The position numbers and the translations under genes were made by a program. The notes below the pieces were generated by a model. That model saw only the letters and a program-made list of their open reading frames with translations. It did no database searches and was not told where the DNA came from. Positions 8,197 through 17,827 of a stretch of DNA of 64,000 bases are shown piece after piece. Source of the DNA: an uncultured Pseudomonadota bacterium (lineage in GTDB: Bacteria; Pseudomonadota; Gammaproteobacteria; Burkholderiales; SG8-39); contig CAIKRR010000022.1 of assembly GCA_903829815.1 (NCBI GenBank), positions 1 through 64,000 of the forward strand, in the 5' to 3' direction. How positions within the stretch are numbered: the stretch's first letter is position 1; every line of letters starts with the position of its first letter.

Positions 8197-9180
8197 TCAA
8201 AGGAGCGTCGGCGTCAGTTCGAGCAGATGTCGATAGCGCGTCTCGATCGCCGCGCGCTCGACGTGGCGATCTGCGCTTGCAGCCACCACAGCGCCGCCTG
8301 CAGCGATACCCCAGGCCAGGGCATGCCGCGGCAGATCACCGCGCGCAAGCGAAAGCACGAAGCCGGCCAGAAAGGCATCGCCGGCACCAACCGCACTGTG
8401 CACCGGTTCGGGTGGTGCAGCCAGGGCGATGGCGCTCGTGGCATCCACCAGCAGTGCTCCAGCCTCGCCCAGCGTGACGGCCACCGTGCGCACGGCGCCC
8501 GATCTCACCAGATGGCGCGCAGCCTCGACCTGATCGGCAACCGCCGGTAGAGGCCGCGCCGCAAGCTCTTCGAGTTCGCGCAGACTGGGCTTGATCAACT
8601 CAATCAGGGGAAGATCAGCCTGAGTGGCAACAGCAGATCGACCGGCTCGCAGCGCGGCGGCCAGTGCCGCGCCTGATGAATCAAGCACGAAGCGCAAGCC
8701 GCGTCGTGCAGCCAGTTGCGCCACCTGCGCATAGGCATCCTCGGGCAGACCTTCGGGAAGACTGCCGCTTGCCACCAGCCAGTCACCGCCCGCCGACCCG
8801 ATGAGTTCGAGCGCCGCCCGCCATTCACTGTCGCTGACGACAGGCCCCTGCGGAACAAATCGATATTCGAGCCCGCTCGAGCGATCCAGGACGGTGAGGC
8901 ACATGCGGGTGCGGTGCGCTATCTCGACCGATTGCCAGGGCAGTGCCAGGCGATCGAGTTCGGCTTCGAGATCACGCCCCGTCGAGCCACCGGCCAGAAT
9001 GAGCGCCAGCGCATCGCCGCCCAGCACACGCACCATGCGCGCGACATTGATTCCGCCACCGCCCGCTTCGACTCGCTCGGCGCTGGTGTGAATCTTGTGT
9101 GTCGGCTGAATCGATGACGCCTCGGTCTCGGCGTCGAGCGTCGGGTTGAGCGTCAGCGTGATGATTCGGGGCTGGGCCAA
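8197..9180 (-). CDS. pfkB: PfkB-family sugar-phosphate kinase (6-phosphofructokinase II / 1-phosphofructokinase-like)
   Basis: A 327-residue ribokinase/PfkB-fold kinase. The N-terminus IITLTLNPTLDAETE, the sugar-binding GGGGINVARM block and the C-terminal HSAVGAGDAFLAGF motif, whose GAGD aspartate is the catalytic base, all match the PfkB/FruK/LacC group. The pattern is closest to E. coli Pfk-2. The likely start is TTG at 9180, because no ATG or GTG precedes the family N-terminus and no clear Shine-Dalgarno is seen. It faces the BON and CxxC genes convergently. Substrate choice among fructose-6-P, fructose-1-P and tagatose-6-P is not certain. Confidence 0.85.
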   Translation of the reverse strand: MAQPRIITLTLNPTLDAETEASSIQPTHKIHTSAERVEAGGGGINVARMVRVLGGDALALILAGGSTGRDLEAELDRLALPWQSVEIAHRTRMCLTVLDRSSGLEYRFVPQGPVVSDSEWRAALELIGSAGGDWLVASGSLPEGLPEDAYAQVAQLAARRGLRFVLDSSGAALAAALRAGRSAVATQADLPLIELIKPSLRELEELAARPLPAVADQVEAARHLVRSGAVRTVAVTLGEAGALLVDATSAIALAAPPEPVHSAVGAGDAFLAGFVLSLARGDLPRHALAWGIAAGGAVVAASADRHVERAAIETRYRHLLELTPTLL

Positions 9181-9393
9181 GGAGATCGATCTGCCGTGAA
9201 GATGAGAAGCGTGCCTTGGAACGGGAGGGGTGGTTACTCAGTCCTCGCTCAAGCGCGCTCGCCCGCCGAGCACGCCGGGTGAGCGGCCGAGCTGATCAAG
9301 CATACCGCGGCCGATAACCGGCGGCTTGACCTTCCACAAGAGCGCGCCCGCACGGTGCCGCGCTCCGCCAGTTGCGCCGCTGGTCGCAGCCGC

Positions 9394-9795
9394 TCAACCC
9401 AGGTAGGCCACGCAATCCACCTCGACCTTCACCCCTGCACGATGCGGCAGCGCCCCGACACAGGTGCGTGTCACCTTCTCGCCATCGACCCACTCGGTGA
9501 ACACCTCATTGAAGGCAGCAAAGTCGGCGGTATCGCGCAAGGACACCCTCACATTGACGATATGCGCGATCGATGCACCACCAGCTTCGAGTACGGTACG
9601 GATATTGGCAAGCACGGCGCGCGCCTGCTCGCGCACATCCTCGGATACCACCTGACGGGTCACCGGATCGAGTGGTCCCTGCCCCGACACGTAGATGAAG
9701 TCTCCGGCTCGAATCGCCTGCGCCAGGGGCGAGGGCTTGCCGGTGGTGAACCCGGTAACCGGGGCCTGACTGCTCTGGATGATGACCTTGGGCAT
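9394..9795 (-). CDS. RidA-family (YjgF/YER057c/UK114) protein
   Basis: A 133-residue RidA-superfamily protein, which typically hydrolyses reactive enamine/imine intermediates. The segments IYVSGQGPLDPVT, EQARAVLANIRTVLEAGGAS and VGALPHRAGVKVEVDCVAYL are typical of the family. In RidA the active-site Arg usually sits in an IPARVA-like segment; here LPHRAGVKVEV aligns with it, keeping an Arg. The start is ATG 9795, preceded by GGAGAG; the open frame extends 27 residues further through repetitive DNA that is probably leader. It lies divergently beside a PdxA-like dehydrogenase, suggesting a shared catabolic or detoxifying task. Confidence 0.88.
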   Translation of the reverse strand: MPKVIIQSSQAPVTGFTTGKPSPLAQAIRAGDFIYVSGQGPLDPVTRQVVSEDVREQARAVLANIRTVLEAGGASIAHIVNVRVSLRDTADFAAFNEVFTEWVDGEKVTRTCVGALPHRAGVKVEVDCVAYLG

Positions 9796-9816
9796 GGGGT
9801 GCTCTCCTCGACGGGC

Positions 9817-9864
9817 GACGTGCCGTTGCGTGTTCGATTGCACGTACGATTGCGTGTGCGCTGC
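9817..9864. repeat. Imperfect 12-bp tandem repeats upstream of the RidA-like gene
   Basis: Units CGTGTTCGATTG (9829-9840), CACGTACGATTG (9841-9852) and CGTGTGCGCTGC (9853-9864) follow one another, with a degenerate copy before them. They lie in the shared 5' region of the RidA and PdxA-like genes and could hold regulator half-sites or be simple sequence drift. Confidence 0.4.
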
Positions 9865-9987
9865 ATGATAATTCATGCGTGCCCTTTTGCACCGCCCCGG
9901 CCACGGCTGTGACCTCAGGCGCGGGCGCGATGGATTGAAGACAACGACTCGGAGTACCGTGTCGAGCTACTGTCAGGAGATGTGCTG

Positions 9988-11013
9988 ATGAGCATTGACG
10001 CCACGTTGCCGATCGTCGGCATCACCATGGGCGACGCCGGTGGCATCGGCCCCGAAATCGTCGCGCGTTCACTGTGTGCCCCCGACGTACTTGCCGCTTG
10101 CCGACCTTTGCTCATCGGCGATGCTGCCGTCATGAATGAGGCCAGACAACTGGTCGGTGCGCCGATACGCTTCAGACCGGTGGCATCCGTCGCCGATGCC
10201 CGCTTCGAGGCGGGCATCATCGACATGATCGATCTGGCCAACCTGCCCACCGGCAGTTACCGCCGCGGCGGCGTCGACGCAGCCTGCGGGCAGGCATTCG
10301 TCGAAACGATCCGCTGCTCGGCCGACCTTGCCAATCGAGGCGAAATTGCAGCGGTGGCCTCGGGTCCGACCAACAAAGAGTCGATGCACGCGGCAGGCCA
10401 CATCCAGTATTCGGGCCAGACCGACATCTACGCCGAGATGTGCAACGCAAGCACCTACTTCACGGTGCTGGTCGGTGGCCGCTCGCGTGTCTACCTGGTG
10501 AGTTCCCACGTCTCGCTGCGCGAAGCCATCAACCGCGTCACCCAGGCCAATGTCGAGACGGTGATTCGCATCGCCGATGAGTCACTGCGCGAACTGTGGA
10601 AAATCGAACATCCGCGCATCGGCGTGGCCGGACTCAATCCGCATGCAGGCGATGGAGGCCTGTTTGGTCGCGAGGAAATCGAGGAAGTGATTCCGGTGGT
10701 TGAACGACTGCGCGCACAGGGAATCGACGTGCGCGGGCCCGATCCCGCCGACAGCCTCTACTGGGCGGCCGATCAAGGAGAGTTCGACGGCATCGTCGGC
10801 ATGTACCACGATCAGGGGGTCATTCCGCTGAAACGGTACGGCTATGTCACGGTGATTGCCGGCACTTCCATCATCCGCACGACCGCAGGCCATGGCACGG
10901 CCTATGACATCGCCTGGCAGGGTCGCGCCCGCTCCTCGGTGATGGAGCGAGCCATCATCCTGGCGGCCGAACTGGCCGCACTCCGACAACGACCGACGGC
11001 TTCGGGGCGCTGA
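9988..11013 (+). CDS. PdxA-family 4-phosphate dehydrogenase (PdxA2-like)
   Basis: A 341-residue NAD-dependent oxidative decarboxylase of the PdxA family. The opening IVGITMGDAGGIGPEI, the metal ligands in LNPHAGDGGLFG and the YHDQGVIPLKRYGY block are clear. Biosynthetic PdxA normally sits with ksgA/surA. Here it is beside RidA, VOC and ferredoxin-reductase genes, so a catabolic PdxA2-type role (for example on a 4-phospho-hydroxyacid such as threonate-4-phosphate) is as likely as vitamin B6 synthesis. The start ATG 9988 has AGGAGA seven bases upstream; a GTG at 9982 is also in frame. The partner kinase of known PdxA2 pathways (DUF1537) is not present in the window. Confidence 0.88.
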   Translation: MSIDATLPIVGITMGDAGGIGPEIVARSLCAPDVLAACRPLLIGDAAVMNEARQLVGAPIRFRPVASVADARFEAGIIDMIDLANLPTGSYRRGGVDAACGQAFVETIRCSADLANRGEIAAVASGPTNKESMHAAGHIQYSGQTDIYAEMCNASTYFTVLVGGRSRVYLVSSHVSLREAINRVTQANVETVIRIADESLRELWKIEHPRIGVAGLNPHAGDGGLFGREEIEEVIPVVERLRAQGIDVRGPDPADSLYWAADQGEFDGIVGMYHDQGVIPLKRYGYVTVIAGTSIIRTTAGHGTAYDIAWQGRARSSVMERAIILAAELAALRQRPTASGR

Positions 11014-11077
11014 CGCCTGCGAGCAATGCTTGGCAGTGCTCAGCCAGTGCCAACGGCGCCTGGTCGGGCACTTCCAC

Positions 11078-11611
11078 TCAGGTCGACGTCTTGATCTGCA
11101 GTTCGGCCAGATTGTGAATGTCGGAATCCTCGTCCATCGAGAACCGATCACCAAAGTCGAACATGTCCTGATGCTGGAATCCGTCGTAGTGCTGGATCTC
11201 CCACCAGTTGTGGTCGCAGTCTTCCAGGTAAAACGAATACACGCCGTGCTGCTTCACCTTGTCGAGCACCTGGCGAATGCCGTACTGGGCCTTCATGTCA
11301 TGAGCGGCCTGCCAGACGCGATCGACTTCAGCCTCGCTCGATACATCGATGCCCCAGTGGTTGAGCACCGAGCACGGATGCACCGCATTGCCCACCTCGA
11401 CGCAGACGATGTGGAACTTCATGCCGCAGCGGATGGCCATCGCCGGACGTGCATGCCGCACGCACTCGAGGCCGAGAAACTCCTCGTAGAACACGCGTGA
11501 CTGCTGCAGGCTGTAGCACTCGAGGGTGCCGTGCGACAGAATCTCGCCACGGACGACCGATTGCTTGTTGTCAGGGGCAAAGGCAGCGTCCTGGACTTCG
11601 TCAATATGCAT
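11078..11611 (-). CDS. VOC-family protein (extradiol dioxygenase/glyoxalase fold)
   Basis: A 177-residue protein with one vicinal-oxygen-chelate module. Possible metal ligands follow the family pattern: H27 in LSHGTLECYSL, a His in LNHWGIDV and a Glu in HNWWEIQHYD. The stretch SRVFYEEFLGLECV is the typical VOC helix. Such proteins act as ring-cleaving dioxygenases, isomerases or glutathione transferases, and the size fits a single-domain enzyme. It is followed downstream-to-upstream by a ferredoxin-reductase gene only 18 bases away, so the two form an operon with the reductase first. The reaction is not determined. Confidence 0.82.
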   Translation of the reverse strand: MHIDEVQDAAFAPDNKQSVVRGEILSHGTLECYSLQQSRVFYEEFLGLECVRHARPAMAIRCGMKFHIVCVEVGNAVHPCSVLNHWGIDVSSEAEVDRVWQAAHDMKAQYGIRQVLDKVKQHGVYSFYLEDCDHNWWEIQHYDGFQHQDMFDFGDRFSMDEDSDIHNLAELQIKTST

Positions 11612-11629
11612 GGTGGTCTCCTTTCAGTT

Positions 11630-12661
11630 TCATTGATGGGCCCGATCGGCCTCGGTGATGAACGAATCGGCAAGAAATTCTGCCTCTGGCAATCCACACT
11701 GGGTCGTGAAGTCGCGCCGGGCGGCATCAACCATCACTGGCGCGCCGCAGGCGTAAACCTGATGGCCCGAGAGGTCGGGCAGGTCGTCCATCACCGCGCG
11801 ATGAACAAAGCCGGTGCGTCCCTGCCAGGTATCGGTTGGTGCAGCCTCGGAGAGAACCGGTATGTAACGAAAATCGGGAATCTCGGCAGCCCAGCGCTCG
11901 GCCATCTCGTGCATGTAGAGGTCGGCCCGGACACGAGCCCCCCAATAGAGCGTCATCGGCCGACGCAGGCCGCGCGCGCGCGCATGCTCGACAATGGCCT
12001 TGATCGGGGCAAAACCGGTGCCACTGGCCAGGAGCACGATCGGCAACTGGCTGTCCTCGCGCAGGTAGAAGGTGCCCAGCGGCCCCTCGAAGCGCAGGAT
12101 TTCGCCCACTTTCAGGGCGCCGAAGACATGATCGGTGAACACCCCGCCGGGCATGTGCCGGATGTGCAGTTCAAGCGTGGTCACACCCTCGGCCGAAGGT
12201 GCGGTGGCAATGGAGTAACTGCGCCGGCGCTTGTCCTTCAGAAGAATGTCGATGTACTGACCGGCTGCGAACATGAAGTTCTCGTTCATCGGCAAGCGTA
12301 CTTCGACCACTGCCACATCCGGGGCTGGCCGCTCGATTGACTTGACGCGACAGGGCACCATGCGCGGCTTGGCGCCGACGAAGGACAGTTCAGCCACCTC
12401 GACCACGCAATCGGCCAGCGGACGCGCGGCACACAGGAGCGCATAGCCGGCCGCACGCTCCTCTTCGTTCAGGTACGAGTCGATCGCACCACCGAAGTCG
12501 ACACTGCCTTGGACGACTCGGCCGCGACAGGCCCTGCAGGTGGCCGCACGGCAACTGTAGGGCATCAGGTAACCGGCATCGAGCCCTGCCGTGAGAATGG
12601 AGACCCCCTCGGGCACCTCGAACGAATGCCCGCTTGGCATGAGCGTGACCTTGTGTCCCAT
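11630..12661 (-). CDS. 2Fe-2S ferredoxin / FAD / NAD(P)H oxidoreductase (CDP-6-deoxy-glucoseen reductase or oxygenase-reductase type)
   Basis: A 343-residue electron-transfer flavoprotein with three domains in order. The first is a plant-type 2Fe-2S ferredoxin (C37, C42, C45, C77), the second an FAD domain with RRRSYSIATAP, and the third an NAD(P)H domain with ASGTGFAPIKA and a C-terminal YACGAP. This domain order is shared by phenol-hydroxylase P5-type reductases and by proteins annotated CDP-6-deoxy-delta-3,4-glucoseen reductase. No sugar-dideoxy genes are near; a VOC protein follows in the same operon. It may supply electrons to an oxygenase encoded elsewhere. The start ATG is followed by a normal ferredoxin N-terminus. 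Confidence 0.88.
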   Translation of the reverse strand: MGHKVTLMPSGHSFEVPEGVSILTAGLDAGYLMPYSCRAATCRACRGRVVQGSVDFGGAIDSYLNEEERAAGYALLCAARPLADCVVEVAELSFVGAKPRMVPCRVKSIERPAPDVAVVEVRLPMNENFMFAAGQYIDILLKDKRRRSYSIATAPSAEGVTTLELHIRHMPGGVFTDHVFGALKVGEILRFEGPLGTFYLREDSQLPIVLLASGTGFAPIKAIVEHARARGLRRPMTLYWGARVRADLYMHEMAERWAAEIPDFRYIPVLSEAAPTDTWQGRTGFVHRAVMDDLPDLSGHQVYACGAPVMVDAARRDFTTQCGLPEAEFLADSFITEADRAHQ

Positions 12662-12840
12662 CGCCGCCTCTTCCTTGTGTGTGACGGCCGCTATGCTACC
12701 CTCGCGCGACCCGGTGCGGAGTCTGTACCTGTTGCAGGCGACCTGCGCCAGCGACAGACCGCATCCACGCTTGCGCCTGCCGCGCCGCTCGGGGGCGAGC
12801 GCGGTACGCAGCCCGGCGCGTACTCATCGAGGGGAAACTC

Positions 12841-14049
12841 ATGGCTGGTGCCTGGATACCGTACGGAGCCTACTGGTCGACGCCCTTTGCCCGATGGCAA
12901 GGCGCCTTTGCCCACCTCCACCCGCTTGAATTCGGCGCCTGGGTCGCAAAACGCGAGCTCGCGCGACGCCAGATCGACGCAGCGGTATTTGACTGGGGGG
13001 TGCTGGGCATCACCGTACCCTCGAAGACCTGCTTCTATGGCCTGCCCTGGGTCACCGGGATGATCGGCGCCATGCAGGTCGGTGGCCCGACCGTGAATCA
13101 GGCCTGCGCCACCTCGGCGCGGATGCTGCAGATGGCCTCACGCGAAATCATCGATGGCGCGGCGACGGTGGCGCTCGCCATCAGCGCCGACAAGTGCTCG
13201 AACGGACCGCACCTCTATTTTCCTGCGCCAGCAGGCCCGGGCGGCACCGGCAGTCATGAAGACTGGGTGCTGGACAACTTCTCGAACGATCCGCTGGGTC
13301 ACCATGCGATGGTCGACACCGCCGAGAACGTGGCACGCAAATACGGCATCTCGTCTGCCGAACAGCATGAGGTCACGCTGCAGCGCTACGAACAGTACGA
13401 CGAGGCGTGTGCTGACGATCACGCGTTTCACCGTCGCTACATGACCTTGCCCTTCGAGATACCCGATACACGCCTGCGCAAGGTCCAGGCCACGCTCTGG
13501 GGCGACGATGGCATCCACGCCACCACGCGCGAGGGGCTCTCGGCGCTGCGTCCAGTGCGCGAGGGCGGCACGGTAACCTTCGGCTCGCAGACCCATCCAG
13601 GCGATGGCAGCGCCGCAACCATCGTCACGACGCGCGAAAAAGCGCGCGAGCTCTCGAGTGATCCCTCGATCGAGATCGAACTGGTGAGCTTTGGTCAGTG
13701 GCGCACCGACCTCGCGCACATGCCCGAAGCGCCAGTCGGGGCAGCCAGGCGCGCCCTGCAGGCCGCCGGCATCACCATCGATGACATCGACTGCGTGAAG
13801 TCGCACAACCCGTTCGCCGTCAATGACATCTGCTTTGCACGTGAAACCGGCTTTGACCTCCGGCGCATGAACAATTTCGGCTGTTCGCTCGTCTGGGGAC
13901 ACCCGCAGGGACCGACCGGGCTGCGCGCCATCATCGAACTGATCGAGGAACTGGTCTTGCGCGGTGGAGGTACCGGTCTGTTCCATGGCTGTGCAGCCGG
14001 AGACAGCGCGATGGCCACCGTGGTGCGAGTGAGCCAGACCAGACTCTGA
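12841..14049 (+). CDS. Thiolase-family protein (acetyl-CoA acetyltransferase-like)
   Basis: A 402-residue thiolase-fold protein that would make or cleave a C-C bond in acyl-CoA substrates. The nucleophilic cysteine is C89 in NQACATSARML; the conserved His is in WGHPQGPTGLR and the second active-site Cys in HGCAAGDSAMA. The NPFAVND block matches the usual N-E/H-AF region but in altered form, so this belongs to a divergent subgroup. The ATG at 12841 follows GAGGGG. It is divergent from the ferredoxin-reductase/VOC pair, with 179 bases between, and may belong to the same catabolic programme. Confidence 0.85.
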   Translation: MAGAWIPYGAYWSTPFARWQGAFAHLHPLEFGAWVAKRELARRQIDAAVFDWGVLGITVPSKTCFYGLPWVTGMIGAMQVGGPTVNQACATSARMLQMASREIIDGAATVALAISADKCSNGPHLYFPAPAGPGGTGSHEDWVLDNFSNDPLGHHAMVDTAENVARKYGISSAEQHEVTLQRYEQYDEACADDHAFHRRYMTLPFEIPDTRLRKVQATLWGDDGIHATTREGLSALRPVREGGTVTFGSQTHPGDGSAATIVTTREKARELSSDPSIEIELVSFGQWRTDLAHMPEAPVGAARRALQAAGITIDDIDCVKSHNPFAVNDICFARETGFDLRRMNNFGCSLVWGHPQGPTGLRAIIELIEELVLRGGGTGLFHGCAAGDSAMATVVRVSQTRL

Positions 14050-14139
14050 ACCGCGAGCGCTGTTGGACATCGGCAGCGCACGGCCGGGGGAGCCCGGACG
14101 CGCCAGAGCGACGAGCCGGAACCACCGCAGCCACTCGGC

Positions 14140-15126
14140 TCAGTCTTCCTTCATGTTGGCGCTGCGCACGATCGGCTCGAGGCGGCGACGCTCCTCGGCC
14201 AGAAACTTCACGAATGCGGCGCGGTTGCCAGGCAGGGGCTCGATGCCCACCGGCTCGAGCCGGGCGCGCACCGCAGCCTGATTGAGCGAGGCCTGGATCG
14301 CCTGATTCAGCTGCTCGAGTATCGGCTCGGGCGTCCCGCGCGGCGCAAAAATGCCCGACCAGTGGCCGATGAAGATATCGGGGTAGCCCTGCTCGCGTGC
14401 GGTGGGCACGGCCGGCAGCGCACTGATGCGCTGATCCCAGGTCGAGGCAATGCCGCGCAGCTTGCCGCCCTGAATGGGCGGGATGACGACAACGCTCGCT
14501 TCAGAGGTTGCATCGACCTGATGCGATACAACGGCAATCATCCCGTCGGCACCGCTCTTGTAGGGAATGATTTCGTACTTGCCGCCGTCAGACTTCAGCT
14601 TGAGCATCTCGGCAACGAAGTGCGGCGTGCTGCCGGTACCGGCGGTGGAGAAATTGATGCCGCGGGGCTGGCGCGCAAGTGCGAAGAGATCACGCAGGTC
14701 TTTGACGGGTGAATCGGCTGCCACCACGATGATGGACGGACTGACGGCAAGCATGCCCACCGGCACCAGGTCGCCATCGCGATAGGGCATCGAACTGCGA
14801 ATGAGTGGATTAGTGATGATGCCACCGGCGCCGGTGAAGATCGTGTAGCCATCGGGAGGACTCTTGGCAACATGGTCGGCACCCAGTGTCATGCCGGCAC
14901 CGGGCTTGTTCTCGACGATCACCGTCTGCTTGAGTTCGCGCGCCATGCCTTCGGCCACCGCACGCGCAACGAGGTCATTGGCACCACCGGGACCAAACCC
15001 GACGATCACCCTGATCGGACGATTGGGCCAGGCATCAGCCGCCAGTACACGGCTGGAGCCCGCAGCCAGCAGAACCACCGTGAGGCAGGCACGGCTGAAC
15101 AGGCGAAAGGCCAGGGACCGTGTCAT
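14140..15126 (-). CDS. Bug-family TTT substrate-binding protein
   Basis: A 328-residue periplasmic receptor, the third Bug gene in the window. A signal peptide (basic start, [15 protein letters not shown] cleavage) is followed by [38 protein letters not shown] and PPDGYTIF, all diagnostic. Its start overlaps the stop of the upstream serS gene by 4 bases, so it may be expressed with serS by read-through. This placement is odd for a nutrient receptor and could be incidental. The ligand is unknown; no permease genes are adjacent. Confidence 0.9.
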   Translation of the reverse strand: MTRSLAFRLFSRACLTVVLLAAGSSRVLAADAWPNRPIRVIVGFGPGGANDLVARAVAEGMARELKQTVIVENKPGAGMTLGADHVAKSPPDGYTIFTGAGGIITNPLIRSSMPYRDGDLVPVGMLAVSPSIIVVAADSPVKDLRDLFALARQPRGINFSTAGTGSTPHFVAEMLKLKSDGGKYEIIPYKSGADGMIAVVSHQVDATSEASVVVIPPIQGGKLRGIASTWDQRISALPAVPTAREQGYPDIFIGHWSGIFAPRGTPEPILEQLNQAIQASLNQAAVRARLEPVGIEPLPGNRAAFVKFLAEERRRLEPIVRSANMKED

Positions 15127-16433
15127 CGTGTGGCAGCCGGCACAAGGCGTGTGAGCCCACCCATGTAGGGCCCGAGCACGTCGGGAATATCGACCGTGCC
15201 GTCAGCGTTCTGATAATTCTCGAGTACGGCCACCAGGGTGCGCCCTACCGCAAGCCCCGACCCGTTAATCGTATGCACGAGCTCCGGACGGTTCTTGTCG
15301 CTGCGATAGCGAGCCTGCAGGCGCCGCGCCTGGAAGGACTCGAAGTTGGAGCAGGAACTGATCTCGCGATAGGCGCTCTGCCCCGGAAGCCACACCTCGA
15401 TATCGTAGGTCTTGGCCGAGGAAAATCCCATGTCGCCGGTGCACAGCACCATGGTGCGATAGGGCAAGCCAAGCCGCTGGAGAATGCTCTCGGCATGCCC
15501 GGTGAGTTCTTCGAGCAATGCATGCGACTGGTCGGGGTGGGCAATCTGCACCAGTTCGACCTTGTCAAACTGGTGCTGCCGAATCATGCCGCGCGTGTCC
15601 TTGCCATAAGAGCCTGCTTCACTGCGAAAGCACGGCGAGTGACAGACCATGCGAATCGGCAGCTGGTCTGCAGCCACGATGGTGTCGCGCAGAAGATTGG
15701 TCACTGGCACTTCGGCTGTGGGCACGAGATAGAAATCACCCAACTCGCCACGCGAGACCGCAAACAGATCGTCCTTGAACTTGGGCAACTGCCCGGTACC
15801 GTACATGCTCTTCGCATTGACCAGATACGGCACATAGACCTCGTCATAGCCGTGCTCGGCCGTGTGCACATCGAGCATGAACTGGGCGATGGCACGATGC
15901 AGACGCGCCATGCCGCCCTTCATGACCGTGAAGCGAGCTCCCGCAATCTTTGCGCCCGCCTCGAAATCGAGCAGACCCAGCGCCGTCCCGATGTCGGTGT
16001 GGTCTTTCGGCGTGAATTCAAAAGGGCGCGGTGTGCCGACACGACGAACCTCCACATTGTCATCGGCCCCCTTGCCAGCAGGCACGCTCGCATGCGGCAG
16101 GTTGGGAATCACGTCGATGAAAGCCTGCATCCGCGCCTGGATGTCGGCCAGGCGCACCTCGAGAGACTGAAGGTCGGCTGCCAGAGCATTGGACTCGACC
16201 ATGAGTGCAGCCGCATCCTCGCCCTTGCCACGAGCAGCACCAATGGCCTTCGAGAGCGCGTTGCGACGCGCCTGGCTTTCCTGCGTGGCCACCTGTACCG
16301 ACTTGCGCTCGGTCTCGAGCGCGAGAAAGGCCTCGGTCTCGATAACAAAGGAGCGCTGGGCGAGCCGCGCGGCCACCCGATCGAGGTCGGTGCGAAGCAA
16401 CTGGATGTCAAGCATCGGCAGAATTCCTGTCAA
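15123..16433 (-). CDS. serS: Serine--tRNA ligase
   Basis: A 436-residue class II aminoacyl-tRNA synthetase that charges tRNA-Ser and tRNA-Sec. It starts [21 protein letters not shown], the long N-terminal coiled-coil arm that binds the extra arm of tRNA-Ser. Motif 2 is visible at [15 protein letters not shown] with [10 protein letters not shown], and motif 3 at [17 protein letters not shown]. The length is normal. It overlaps rarA upstream by 4 bases and the Bug gene downstream by 4, in the run ftsK-lolA-rarA-serS typical of Burkholderiales. Confidence 0.98.
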   Translation of the reverse strand: MTGILPMLDIQLLRTDLDRVAARLAQRSFVIETEAFLALETERKSVQVATQESQARRNALSKAIGAARGKGEDAAALMVESNALAADLQSLEVRLADIQARMQAFIDVIPNLPHASVPAGKGADDNVEVRRVGTPRPFEFTPKDHTDIGTALGLLDFEAGAKIAGARFTVMKGGMARLHRAIAQFMLDVHTAEHGYDEVYVPYLVNAKSMYGTGQLPKFKDDLFAVSRGELGDFYLVPTAEVPVTNLLRDTIVAADQLPIRMVCHSPCFRSEAGSYGKDTRGMIRQHQFDKVELVQIAHPDQSHALLEELTGHAESILQRLGLPYRTMVLCTGDMGFSSAKTYDIEVWLPGQSAYREISSCSNFESFQARRLQARYRSDKNRPELVHTINGSGLAVGRTLVAVLENYQNADGTVDIPDVLGPYMGGLTRLVPAATR

Positions 16434-17827
16434 TCATCGGGTTTCCCCGCGTCGGCATCAACGGCGCCGGCACGGGCCTTGAAGTCGCGCGCTCTCAATT
16501 CAACGAGCCGCTCGCCAATGCGCGCCTCCAGCCCACGGCTGCTTGGGCGATACCAGTGCTGCTCGCTCATGCCATCCGGCAGATAGGTCTCGCCGGCTGC
16601 ATAGGCGTCCGCTTCATCGTGCGCGTAACGGTAACCACGACCGTAGTCCAGATCCTTCATGAGCCGTGTCGGCGCATTGCGCAAGCGCAAGGGCACTTCG
16701 CGCGAGGCATCGCCCGCCACAAACTGCCGGGCTTGATTATAGGCGACGTAGACCGCATTGGACTTTGACGCACACGCCATGTAGATGACGGCCTCAGCCA
16801 GCGCCAGTTCGCCCTCGGGCGAGCCCAGCCGCTCGTAGGTCTGCGCCGCGGCGAGCGCCAGATCGAGCGCTCGAGGGTCAGCCAGACCGATGTCTTCAAC
16901 CGCCATCCGGATCACGCGCCGCGCCACATAGAGCGGGTCGGCGCCTCCATCGAGCATGCGCACGAACCAGTAGAGCGCGGCGTCGGGGTTTGAGCCACGC
17001 ACCGACTTGTGCAGCGCCGATATCTGGTCGTGAAAGAGTTCGCCCCCCTTGTCGAAGCGTCGGAGGTTGGCCGAGAGGGCATCATCGACAAAGGGTGCAT
17101 CGATTCGGGTGCGTTGCGTCCCACTGACCGCGGTCTGCAGTATCTCGACCAGATTGAGCAGACGACGTGCATCGCCATCGGCCAGACCGATGATGCGATC
17201 GCGCGCCACCTCGTCAAAGACGACCTCTGCCAGCGAAGAGTCGACAGCGCGCGCGAAAAGGGTTGCGAGTTCCTCGGCAGACAGGCTCTTCAGAACATAG
17301 ACCGATGCCCGCGACAGCAAGGCCGAATTCACCTCGAACGACGGATTCTCGGTGGTGGCGCCGATGAACGTGAAAAGACCACTCTCGACGTAGGGCAAAA
17401 AGGCGTCCTGCTGCGACTTGTTGAATCGATGCACCTCATCGACGAACACGATGGTGCGTCGGCCACGCGCCTGGTAACGGCCAGCCTCCTCGACGGCTGC
17501 ACGAATGTCTTTCACTCCCGACATGACGGCCGAGAGCGCAATGAATTCGGCATCGAAGGCGCGAGCCGTGAGTCGTGCGAGCGTCGTCTTGCCGACGCCT
17601 GGGGGACCCCACAGAATCATCGAGTGCGGCTTGCCAGCCTCAAACGCGAGGCGCAGCGGACGCCCGGCACCCAGCAGGTGAGTCTGCCCGACCATTTCAT
17701 CGATCGACTGCGGCCGCAGGCGCTCCGCCAGGGGTGCACCATCGGCCTCGCGTACAGACCGCGGCGGTGCAGCATCAAAGAGGTCAGCAGCCTCGCCCGG
17801 CCGACTACTCGCCGACGACATCGGCAT
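16430..17827 (-). CDS. rarA: Replication-associated recombination protein A (RarA/MgsA AAA+ ATPase)
   Basis: A 465-residue AAA+ ATPase acting at stalled replication forks. Walker A is [15 protein letters not shown] and Walker B with sensor is [16 protein letters not shown]; the N-terminal [21 protein letters not shown] and the C-terminal [12 protein letters not shown] motif are typical of RarA/MgsA. The frame is open far upstream, inside lolA, but the family N-terminus supports starting at ATG 17827 or 17821. Either gives a 17-23-base overlap with lolA and likely translational coupling. Confidence 0.96.
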   Translation of the reverse strand: MPMSSASSRPGEAADLFDAAPPRSVREADGAPLAERLRPQSIDEMVGQTHLLGAGRPLRLAFEAGKPHSMILWGPPGVGKTTLARLTARAFDAEFIALSAVMSGVKDIRAAVEEAGRYQARGRRTIVFVDEVHRFNKSQQDAFLPYVESGLFTFIGATTENPSFEVNSALLSRASVYVLKSLSAEELATLFARAVDSSLAEVVFDEVARDRIIGLADGDARRLLNLVEILQTAVSGTQRTRIDAPFVDDALSANLRRFDKGGELFHDQISALHKSVRGSNPDAALYWFVRMLDGGADPLYVARRVIRMAVEDIGLADPRALDLALAAAQTYERLGSPEGELALAEAVIYMACASKSNAVYVAYNQARQFVAGDASREVPLRLRNAPTRLMKDLDYGRGYRYAHDEADAYAAGETYLPDGMSEQHWYRPSSRGLEARIGERLVELRARDFKARAGAVDADAGKPDD

